The position numbers and the translations under genes were made by a program. The notes beneath the pieces were generated by a model. The model did not search any database, had not been told where the DNA came from, and saw only the letters and a program-made list of their open reading frames with translations. 64,000 bases of DNA from Thunnus maccoyii (taxonomy: Eukaryota; Chordata; Actinopteri; Scombriformes; Scombridae): positions 9,590,001 through 9,654,000 of the forward strand of contig NC_056551.1 of the NCBI RefSeq assembly GCF_910596095.1, read 5' to 3'. This document shows positions 38,927 through 51,043 of the stretch, piece after piece. Position 1 is the stretch's first letter. Every line of letters begins with the position of its first letter.

Positions 38927-41900
38927 CAGTTAATGCGTTCAAAGATTGGCTGTGGGATCAGTGATATAAACAGCAAAGGAATTCTCATTATGGTGACAAG
39001 GGATTAAAGAGATTGCCTTCCATTTAGACAGTATTATCAGCTGTAATTGAGTTGTTTTATAAAGGGAGCGGAAAACCATGTATCACTAAGGTTCTTAAGG
39101 TCTTATGGTGTTGAATACTTTGTGGTAAGTGGTGACTTGTGATTTGAAGACTCTGGCTAGATGTTCCGACAGTCCATCTAAGTAAGTAAGATTACGAAAT
39201 CAGAGAGGACTGATCTATATTCAGATCATAAAAAAGCACATAAACAATCAACATAACTGAAACAAATTTAGTGACCCAAGTGTCCAGATGTTTTGAGTCC
39301 AATAATCTAATGATATGTTCTAACATGTGAGTCATTGTGATGGATTGGTTTTAATCACGCTTGCTCTTACAACCACATGCAATGCTTTTATGGGTCAGCA
39401 GGAGAAGACATTATTCATGACTCATGCCAAGTGCAAAAGACTCTTTTTTACAGATGGTGGAGGTACATAACTTTAGTAAAACACGAGGACCATGTGTACT
39501 TGAACAGCTTAGTTCTCCACTTCTTGTAGACTATACAACACTTATAAAACAGTCAGTTAATAAGACCAAGAAAGAACAATGCTCTATTTTAATTGGTGTA
39601 GTAAAATTAAAACCTTTGTTTACGGTTTGTGTACAATTTCCAACTCCACCTCTGTAACCCCATGTGCTTTTATGGAGCATTGATCAGTCCTGCTAAAACA
39701 CTAATAGAAATTATACCTAATAATACCTTATTTGCTACTGAACTGTACAACGAATATCTTTTGAAATCATGGTTAGATTTCATACTTGATCACTTAAAGA
39801 TTGTTAAACATGACTTTTTCCAAGAAGACAGCACACATTTTTCACGCATGCCACTGCGGGCAGACATAGACCACATAATGTCTGGGTATTTAATAGTCTT
39901 GGGTGCTAGCTACAATGTGATTACAGGCCCATAATGCTTGTAAATACTATGCATGCGTGTGTGCTGATTTAAAATGACTGTGGGAGCTGTGTTTCTGGCA
40001 GCTTGTAGAGGTCATTTATTTCAGCAGTGCTGGATAGAGCACATCCTAAAAACAGGCACTGTCAGACACAACTTCAAATATAGACGCGGCGCACATCAGC
40101 ACCTTGACTCTCTCACTCACACACGCTACACATTCTCACTTATGTAACTTTTATATGTAGGTGTGAATACAACACGTGAATACCAAAAAATATTAAGATA
40201 TTTTAAATGATGACAAATAGTTATACTATAGTAATGCCAAACACATACAGTGTATACACCAAATTTTATCAACTCAACACCCATGAGACTATAAAATAAT
40301 CTGTGTATGAAATAATCTGAACAATTTACACACAGTTCATCAACCCTATTTCTAGCTGAAGTGGACACTTGTTAGCTCTGATAACCACGCGCAAACTACC
40401 TGACCCCAAACAGGCAAGGTTAGCAACTAGCTGGATAATATTGTGGAGCATCTAGTAGTTTAAGAGCCAGATCATTTTTTCAGGAGTTGGTAGAGACCAA
40501 AACCTTAGCTGGACTGATGTTGAATGTCTGCTAGATGTCCACACAGCCAGTAATTTGCAAACATATTCACTGTATCAAGTTTATAAACCCATAATATGCC
40601 AAACATGGGTGATTTTTGGCTGCTTATGGAGTGTCTCCCCTGGTAGGGTAAAAAAAGAAAGATTAATGCAGCTTTAAGTGTAATCTTCCTTTCATATGAT
40701 GACATTTCTCTTCTGTCTATGTTTTTTTCTCAATGTTATTTTTTCCAGATCTCAGGCGCATCAGTCGATGAGACCTTGGTGGGAGAGGTGATCTTGTCCG
40801 TTCTTAAAGTGACTGTGAATAAGCCGGCTCTGTATACATGTCAGGCGTCCAACAGACACAGTGCTGGAGTCAACACCGTCAAAGCAACAGCTAAAGTCAC
40901 TGTCGCAGGTGGGCATGTGTTTCAATTCCACACTAAGATTTCAAATGTTGCAAAATCAGTGTGTCACATTAAAGAAAACCTAATAGTTATAACCTGTAGC
41001 CCTTGTGTTGTGTGTGTTAGGGGGTTGTTGCTACTTTGTCTTGTGTTATGTTAGCTGCCAGTTATATTAGTTGTGCTTTGTGTGGTTTCAGCTGTTTTTT
41101 TGTCTACACCATTTGGCTGATACTTCTCAACCACACCCACCCACACACCTACCCCATGACCACAGTCACCTACAAAAACACATACATACTTTGCTCCCTG
41201 ACCACACACACTGTCCTTCCACCTGGTTGTTCTTCAGTCTCCTCACAGCTAGCTATGAGTTGGTGAGAGGAGCGCCATGGTTGGTTTTCTCTTCCTACCA
41301 AGACTAATTTTTATCTGTTTGCCTCCCATCATCTGTCTGTCTCTCTTCTACTCCTCTCTCCTCCTGCTTGTGCTCCTTCAACCGACATCTTCTGGATATT
41401 GCCACTTCCCTGTAGAGTGGAGGTAAGAGAAATGGTCTATGCTTGATTTATTTACCTTTTGTGTTTCCTGATTTAATTCCATCTTCTCAGTATACAGTAC
41501 ATTTGCATAAATCTAATCTATACAGTACATCAGTGCAACAATCCATTTTTCATGAGTTTATACAGAGGTGTTCCAACCACCTTGAATCTGAATAATTACA
41601 CAGCCCATTGTCTGTCACAATGTTTGAAGAAACTAAGTGATGTTTCTTCCTTTGGGTGTGCTGAAGCCAATGTAAATTTTAGCTCTGTCAATAAACCTGC
41701 TATACCAAGAGGGAGCTGGTCTCTCAGTCACCCATATGGTGTGGGTGGAATTTGAACTTTGCTGAACCACCGCACAACCCCAGTTACCACATGTGGAGCA
41801 TGTACTGTAACTGCGGAGAGACAGAGAGAATAAGAGTGAGACAGAGATAGGTAGGAGAAAGAAAAACATGGTCTCCTTTAACTACAGCTAACTATTCATC

Positions 41901-44900
41901 CTGATGCAACCTTGTGTCCTAAAAATTATGTTCATACAATTAATTTGCGATAAAAAATACATTTAGCAAGAAATGTAATATCCCTGTATTAAAAATATAC
42001 CTAACATACAGTAATGAGGAAACATTTTTACTGAACATATCTGCAAAAATGTTCACTACATGCCTACATATTTAATTTATCCTCACTTTACTAAAGTTTT
42101 CCAAGTGTTTTAGTGGTATAAACATAAAAACACAAGGGAAACAGGACAGAAACCATGGTCTCTGTTGGCAAAGTTCTGTGCTTTGTATGTCTAAAGACAC
42201 ACTCTAAGAACCTGTGGGTATAAGAACATCACACCTCCTGCGTTAAAGTGTCTTAGTGTTGGACCACCACATGCCACCAGAACAGCTTCAATGTGCCTTG
42301 GCATTAATTCTACAAGTATCTGAACTCTTCTGGAGGGATGAACACCATTCATCCAAAAGATATTCCCTCATTCAGTGTTTTGATGATGGTGGTGGAAAGC
42401 GCTGTCTAACACGTCAGTCCAAAATCTCCCACAGTTGCTTAATTTGGTTGAGATCTGGTGACTGTGAAGGTCATAGCATATGATTCACATCATGTTCATA
42501 CTCATCAAACCATTCAGTGACCCCTCGTGCACTGTGGATGGGGGCATTGTCATCCTGGAAGAGACCCCTCTCATCAGGATAGAAATGTTTCATCATAGGA
42601 CAAAAGTGATGACTCAGAACAACTTTGTATTGATTTGCAATGACCTTCCCTTTAAGGGGACAAGTGGACCCAAACCATGCCAGCAAAATGCCCCCCACAG
42701 CATAACAGGGCCACCATGAGGTCAAGCATTCAAGCATTCATGTACAGTTCTCTTGGTGTACACCACACATGCACTCGCCAACTTGTCGAGAATACGGTGA
42801 AAGCTGACTCATCTGACCATATCACTGCCTATGGTTTTTGCACCACTTAACTCTCAAATGTGCATTCATCTTTGTAATGAGGGGTTTACACACTGCAAGC
42901 CTATTATAATATCTCTCTCTATGTAATTGTCAACGGACTGTTCTTGCTAACACAGTCTGATCACGTCCTGCACTGACATTTTCAGTCACCTGAGGAAGAC
43001 TTGCTCTTTTGGTTTTACTTACATATCACACTAATGCACGAGCATCACAGTCATGGATGTTAATTGTACCATGAAGTGCACCTGTGTAGAAGCATCTGCA
43101 TTCTTTATGTTTCTCCACTCGTTTATTCAGGTTTTTCCTTTAATTTGTCACTCATCTGAATTTCGTGGGAGAGGTTATCTGATCAGAGTTTCTGGGATGA
43201 AAATGAAGAAAGAGACAGTGGATTGCAGGTCATAGACAGGTTAAATGGCGACATCTTACATGACTCACCAACCAATGACCACATCTGGACCATATATTGA
43301 TCGTATGTAGAAACAGAGAGAGTCATGAGGAAGAAATATAGACAATAAAGAGATGAGGGGCATGGTGGGATGGGGGGGGGACAGATTTACAGGTTAGCTT
43401 TAAGTGTAATGGTTTGATTTAAACCCTACTGAAGCATCAACCTCCCCAAGAGGCGACATCTGGAGTTTGTGAGTGTTACTGTACAGACAGTCAGAGAGAA
43501 AACTGTGGTGATGGCTGTCAGACAGACAGGCAGGCAGAAAGACCAAACATGTGCGGCAAATGTGGAACAAATGTGGAAGCTTAAGAGACATAAGAGCCAA
43601 AAAGCAAGCAGGAAGGCAGAGTGGGAAACAAATAGCGGGGACAGAAGGAGTCAGGTACACAGACATACAGGTTTACAGCATGTATAACTGATCTGTTCAA
43701 TCTAGAGGCAGCAATGTTATCCAACAGGCAGGATGTAATTTCGTAAGAACCCTCTGTAAGCTGTTTCATGATCAACATCTGGATGATGTTAAAAAAAGAT
43801 ATATTTCAGTTGATAGACCATTTCTTTTCTAAGTACACACACATCCACACAAGTTGACAGCCAGTAAAAGACTGATTGCTCTGGGGACCCATAGTTGGCA
43901 TCTTTTTTTTCTTACTGTTTTTCTTTCATGTTTTGTAAAATACACATCTACATAATTACAAATGCATCTTGGCAATATTATTACAGATGAATTAACTTTA
44001 TTTTCCATGTGTTGAGAGGTACTTACTGTAAATGTTAATGGCTTTTGCATTAACAATACTTCTGGGAAATTATAAAGGAAGCAGCCAAACAGATGTAATA
44101 TACATTTTATACAGTTGTCTGTCCTCCTTGAAAACTCATCCACTATTTGTAACTCAGTGATTAAGTATGATAATTAATCAGACTTTTGATATGTTGCTAA
44201 TGCCACATACCACACAAAAACTATACTATCCTCTTATTTTCTTACAGCATGGCTATAATCGTACCTGCTTGTTGTCCACACAAATCAAATCAATAAGAAA
44301 AAGGTACAAGGCCATAGCAAAGTGCCAAGAAAAAATAATTAATATATACTAGTGATCTTAAGAATGTCAAGTTAATGATTTTGACTCCTGTTTTAATGCC
44401 TTACTTTCTCTGCATGAGACGCTTGGTTACATAAAGTCTGGAACAGGCAACTGCTGTATCTAGGAAGCAGCTTTGCAAAAAACAAATACAATATGCATTC
44501 CAGCAGTACACCTCTTTACTCCACTTATTAAGTCAATATCGAGGACTTTTGAATTACAGACTATATTGTGCAGCTAAAGTTTGCTCATCTTTGTGCTTTG
44601 AGTGTTAAAGATTACATGACTTAAAAGCATGAGATAGGAAGACAGTACAAAGGGGTATACAGAAAGAAAGCTATTGTAGGCTACACTATGCGATTTTTTT
44701 TAGGCGCACATTAACATCTGAAAATCGAATGTATGGATATTTATGTGTGTGTCCCTCCCTCCAACAGACTCTACAGGGGCATCTCAGGCTACTGCAGTGC
44801 GTATCGTGGAGATGTGTGCCGCACCATTCTGCGAGATGATTCGCTAGTTTTCTTTAACACCTCCCTCTCGGACCCCGAGGACATGCAGGAGTACCTGGTT

Positions 44901-45872
44901 CAGAGCTGGTGGGCAGAGCTAGAAGGACTCAGTATGGTGTGTAGCCCTGCATTACGCTCACTGATCTGTCACACCTCCTTCCCCGACTGCAACCCATCAG
45001 GTTTAGGACCTGCACCTAAACCTGTCTGCAGGTAGCATATGTTTTTCTTTGTTTTTCTCACTTGTTCACTTAGCTAGAAATAACTGAATACAGTTTCTCT
45101 TGAAAAAACAGAAACAGATGAGACAATGAAATGGTTATCATCTGTGTTTTTTTTTGTTTGTTTTTTTTCCTTTTCACAACAGGGAACACTGCCTTGCAGT
45201 GAGGGAGCTGTACTGCCATAAGGAGTGGTTACTACTACTAGAGGGCAGCAGTTACAGCTCTGTCACTGGGTCCCACACTCCTAGTTCGCTGCTGCCCAAC
45301 TGTCAGACTTTACCAAGTCTTCTCACAGACCCTGATGCTTGTACACATGTCCCTTTTGTAGGTAAGATATCCATTGATATCCCTTACTGAGTCTACTCTT
45401 AAAATGTTATGTGTTGTGTTGTCTTTTGTTTTCTCTTTTTTTGGTGGGACAACCCTGTATGGTATTTTAATTTGTAGACATAATGTATGTCTCTCAAAAT
45501 TTCATGGGACCCTTTGGATGCATCTTATAATATGGAGTGGTACAGAGGAAGAACAACAAAATCAAATGTGTCAATGTTTCTAGCTGTGAAAGACACTAAT
45601 TAACAGATTAAAGTATTCAACTTTACACTAACTTCATGTTATGTCTTACTTGTTTTATTTTAATGTCTTTGCTAGAATCTTCTAGCGCTGTACTGCAGAA
45701 ACAGCTTGAGCATGAGAAAAGAAATGGGGTGTATGTAAAAGAAAAGCATGAGTTGACTTTGTGCAGTTACTCGCTGAGGGCCAAATTATGCCTGGCCTGC
45801 TCGACTGCAGGTCACTGATACTGATGAGGTCATTAAAAGAGTGCAGCTGGACTGAGCCAAAATATACAGCTG

Positions 45873-45910
<38 letters not shown>

Positions 45911-48900
45911 TGTGTGTGTGTGTGCGTGTGTGTGGTGTTAATTATCTAGGCATAGTAATGTAATGTATATGTTTGCTATGTAATATAATCTTATCTGTAC
46001 TGAATTGACTTTGAGTGTTGTATCGATTTCTCCATGATATACTTTATTATGTTTACTTAATAGCTGTGCTTCCTCTTAATATTTAACATATATAATATTT
46101 AATCTTTACTTTTCTTTATTTCAGACATCAAGAAAGATCACGTTACAAGTAAGTATGAAAAGTGTTAATGTTTGAATTTATTTATGTAAATTGCACTGTT
46201 CATCCAGTAATTAATAACAATCATGAAGCAAATAAAAAAAATCCTTTATCTGTTTGGTATCAACAGCAACATGTTACAATGACAGAGGGCGTTTCTATCA
46301 AGGCAGCATAAATGTGACGAGGTCTGGGATACCATGTCAGCCTTGGAACCAACAGGTACTGGGATGCATGTACCGTATGTGTGTGTATATATGTTCCTAA
46401 AGCCACAATGTTACATCACTGCACAGGTTAATTGTTTAACATATCAATTTAAATACAGCTAAAAGATACCAGTGTATGTACAAAAGGACCACATATAAAT
46501 ATACTACTGACTAAACTGCATTTAATCACACTAGGGCAAGACATAAACCTGTGTCTGTTTTCTCGTATTTAGATTGATGGCATGCATTTAGGATTTTATC
46601 AAAAAGGTTTTTTAAAGGGTTATTCTAACTCTGAAAAGACAGAACATGTCCAAAACCTGAATCAGTGATGCATATATAACTTTTGTTGTCACAATTGGAA
46701 CTCGGACTTTGGTAAAAAATTCCCTAAGTTGCTTGTGGGAGTGTCCTCATCTCAATTACGGCTCCATCATTGTGTCAAGTCTAAGCACTGTAAAAAAAGA
46801 TTTGGGGTTTTAGTCAGATGGACTAGTGCAATCATGCTGAGTGAACTCATTGCCCATTACAACAAAGAGTTACAACAACTTCAGCTTGAAAAAAACTTGA
46901 AAAATCTGTTCAATTAACATCAGAAAATACGTCAGCCTCGGCATTTTATGTCACACGTATGCGCCTGCAATATAACGTCACAGTCACATGATGTGGTGTC
47001 ACACACTCTGAAATCCGGCAAAGAATTTGGCTGCCATCTTCCTCAGAGCTGGAACCATTGTTATCAAGTAAGTACATTTAAATTTAATCTAGCTAGTTCA
47101 TCAGTAGGTAAAGCATATTAATCATCTAGTCTCTGTCTCAGACGGTCCATCACCACAAGTTTTGATGCATATATGTTTAGTTTGTTTTGCGTATTGGAAA
47201 TACATTAGCATGTTAGTGAACTAGCTAGCTAGCCATAGGTTGGAAATTTTGCCTACTATGTGTTGGCCTGGCTAACGTTACTACACATTTTATCTGATTA
47301 GATGACTGGTTAATAGGGGTGAACGGATAATGTGTTTCTAATTTTCAGTTGTAGTTAATAATTAATTTACTGAATTTCCTCATTGGATATATAGCTGTCC
47401 ATCAGATATAATATTGTCGCATGATAGGCTAAAAGCCTAACTTTACTTTTAATGTTATTAAACAAAGAGAAATGTCCTCCCCTTGTCCTAGTAATGTCTT
47501 TGTTCTCCCTCATGGCAGGGTTGTACAGCTCTGATGAGGTCTGATGTTTAAAGGTGCAGTGTGTAGAATTTAGTGGCATCTAGCAGAACACACTGGGCAG
47601 AAATGGAATATAATATTCATAAGTATGTTTTCGTTAGTGTATAATCACCTCAAAATAAAAATCATTGTGTTTTCATTACCTTACAATGAGCCCTTTATAT
47701 CTACATAGGGAGCGGGTCCTCTTACATGGAGCCCACCCTGTTGCACTGTCATGTCTCTACAGTAGCATAGAATGGGCAAACAAAACACTGACTTTAGTGA
47801 GGGCCTTTCACATTTTTCATGAGTTTCATGGCCACTGTAGGTTGGTACATGCTTGGTAGGGGAGAGGGAGGGGTATTCAGTTTGTTGCAAACTGCAACCT
47901 CACCACTAGATGCAACTAAATCCTATACGCTACACCTTTAAAGCACATTTATGATTGCTGATATCTGTTTTTTTTAGTAGCTGCCCTCAACACACACCAG
48001 TAAAAGTAATGTAAATAATCTAAAATTGAAGTTTTGGGCTGTCCTTTGACTGAAAAGTCAGCTCACCTTTGTGCTTCCCTTTGCATGTTGACTTCACCAG
48101 TACTTCACTCTGAACATCTGTTAAATGAATTTATTGCAAAATAAAACATGAAGCCTCCTCCCCTTCACTAAACACACATAATTAGTTTTGCTTCTGTTTT
48201 TGCAATGTAATCAGTTATCATTCAGTTGAGTCTCATGACCGAGTGGGTCCGCTTTCTAATAAAATAAACAGTGTCTGCATGTCTGGATACATTAAAATAT
48301 GGATTGTAAAAACATTTTTCTTAGAAAAGAGTACGTAGACTCTTATTTTACTGTGTTTTGTGCTGATAACCAGAGAAGTTAAAGTTTTCCTTTTTTCTGT
48401 ACAGGATCACTTCAGTGCAGGCTGTCAGTGTGGGGCAATTGCCCCTCAATGAGGTGGTCCTGCAAGTGCTGTAATTACTCCTCCCCCAGCCAAAGCACAC
48501 TAATTGTCCATTACAGACTGAAGCACTGTCATCAGGCAAGGAACTGTCCTCTCCCCTGTGTCTATGCACACTGTTTGTGCTTCTTCAGGACTGAATCATC
48601 TCTGAAAAAACATTTAACTAGAGACCATAGTCAAGCCTGTTCAAAGCGGGTGACCTCAAAGTTAAATTGTAAACTGTGCAGTTTCTCAGAGTCTTGTAGT
48701 GATACACAGTATTTTGCACATCAAAAATACACATACACAATAAGGAAACTGTGAAATGTCCCTTTAAAGACTGTAGTTTTCAGTCCAGCAAATACATATG
48801 GACTAAAATGATGTAATGCCACTGCACTAAAATTATGTGATGTCACTTCCTCATATAGATTGTCAAGGAATTCACCAGGCTGATGTTGATGGACCTCAAT

Positions 48901-51006
48901 TCACTCTATGAATGTTTAGAAAGCTATCTGCAGAAACGCCTACAGTTGCTGTACAAGGGGATTAAAGAAATGAAGTCCTTACTGGAAAGTACATTTCTTT
49001 ACTTTAAAATACTTCGAGAGCTGCCTTTCCAAATTCATTCAATGTTCACGTGTAAACTGAATGTCATGTTCTCAAAATAAGTTGAATATGTATTTGAATA
49101 CATTCTGTCTCTCTCTACCAAGGTTTTTAGACTGTATATTTTCATTCAGTTTTCTTCAAGTCACCAGAATGTCATGTGGAGTGAGGGGGTTATATAATAT
49201 AATTCCTTTAGCAACTGTATTTATGTATGGTATGTTTTTTGGCAGGCATTAAACCAAAGGAAGAGGGCAGCAGCGTTGCAGGGCCTACCATGGTACATGA
49301 GGGAGAATCCTTCTACATTCATGAAGATTTGTGAGGTAAGCGGTGAAATGTCATTCAAGATGATCCAAAGAAAACTACTTCACAAGGACGTCATTAAGGG
49401 AATGGTGATTGGAATCCTTTTAGTCCCCTTCCGGCTTCCTACAACGATGTTTCCCTCGTGATTGAGGAAATGATTGTCATACATCACCTGGGTGGTGTAC
49501 CCAACCCTCTTGTGAACCTGATGGGACTGCTGCACATGCTGAACCTTGATTATCCAAAAGACTTGGGAATTGGGTTGGACTCGTGCACTCCTAGGGTCCA
49601 CTATCTGAAGAATGAATTGCTCAGAGAGATGGCCTATAAGATGTCTCTGCATTTGTCCCAAAGGAAGCATTCTCACTTTTTGCTATTCGTCCAGAAATGT
49701 ATAACCCTTTTGTGGGTTACACCAGTTTATTTTATGTTTTCATGTTCTGACTGAACTCTATTGCTCTCTTTGGAGGAAATATGCCTATGAGATACATGAA
49801 TGTGTATTTTATGTTGTAGAGCAACCATGAACAGAGTGGAAATTTGAGTAATGTTTGAAATATGTTTTCATGTTCTGACTGACATTTGAGTCACCTTTCT
49901 CATTTCTCTCTCTCATTTCTCATTTAGAGATATATATTTTTTCTGTGTATGTCTTTCTGCATTTTACTGCAGCAACCCTGAACACTCACTCCTCAGAGTG
50001 GGCTCTGTTGAACAAGTCACTTAATTAGAGAGTTGGTTTTTCCCCCAAAGGATGGATGCTCTTCTTTTTACATGTGGGAGATGGTGTAATTTCAGTTTTT
50101 GAGCAGCTCTGAGCAAGAGAGAGGATGTGTGAGAGGGCGTGAAGGCTTTTTTTTTGTCTACATGTTCCAAAGGGAGGCAACACTGAACACTTATTGAATG
50201 TGGGTGGGTTGGAGTAGAAATACAGTTCTTGAGATTGTAATAAAAGTTCTGATTTAAATATGTATTTTCAGCTATTTTTTCATGTGTTAATGATTAGGTT
50301 GGACTGAGCTAGTTCTTGTGTAGTTCATGTGGTATGTAATGGTTGCTTTGTAGGTATTAGTTTGCTTGTCCTGTTAAATTTTGGAAATCTCTATCAACTT
50401 CTGTAAACTTAAGTAACTTGGTAATAGAAAAATTTCTTTTCAGTATTTCATGTTGAGCCAATTTGATTTACATTTGTAAAAACCTGATAAAATGAGCTCG
50501 ACCAACATCTTTTTCAGTTTTCTTAACCAATATTTTCTAGTTCAAATTATTTAACAGAGGAAGTTGAGTCAACAAACTTAACTTAACTCAGTCAAATCAA
50601 TGAGATGACTTGACTGAATCAAGTTGAGTCAACAAATCCCTTTTTACAGTGCATTAGGTAGTTAACTTAATGACACGTCACTCAGAATCACCAGAAGATA
50701 AATGGAATAAGTTACAATATCAGAGGAATTGTTGAGCAGTTGTTCATGACATTTGAAGGAGTTAATGGCCACAGTGGTAAACCAGTAAATGATAATTGTA
50801 TGACTGATGTTTGTGTGTGGATGTTCAGTTTTGTATCAAACATTCCTGACCTCTTCTAAGACACAGAAAAAACACACAAAAGTGCTTACATGTGCAAACA
50901 CACACAGGCACACACACACTCCCTGTGGCCCAAAAGCCCCTTTATGTTTTTATGGCTTTGCTCAGTGAGAAGGTCTGTTAGGGTGAACTGTTACTGCTCT
51001 CCTGTG

Positions 51007-51043
<37 letters not shown>

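Larger units (their letters stand above)
46786..50651 (+). mobile_element. TIR-bounded 3.9-kb element carrying a zinc-finger gene
   Basis: The left terminus (46786-46807) begins CACTGTAAAAA. The right terminus (50630-50651), read inverted, begins with the same 11 bases; 18 of 22 positions agree. Just inside the right end the palindrome-centred motif AAGTTGAGTCAACAAA occurs twice exactly (50561-50576 and 50621-50636), like subterminal protein-binding sites of DNA transposons. Between the ends lies a broken zinc-finger gene (48449-49754) and a nested MITE. I see no recognisable transposase and no convincing target duplication. It may be a DNA transposon carrying a captured gene, or two unrelated ends that happen to match. 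Confidence 0.55.

Noticed and set aside
39424..39934. Overlapping 77- and 101-codon plus-strand frames in musk intron 6
   Set aside because: No recognisable family, no splice signals of matching phase, composition like the surrounding intron.
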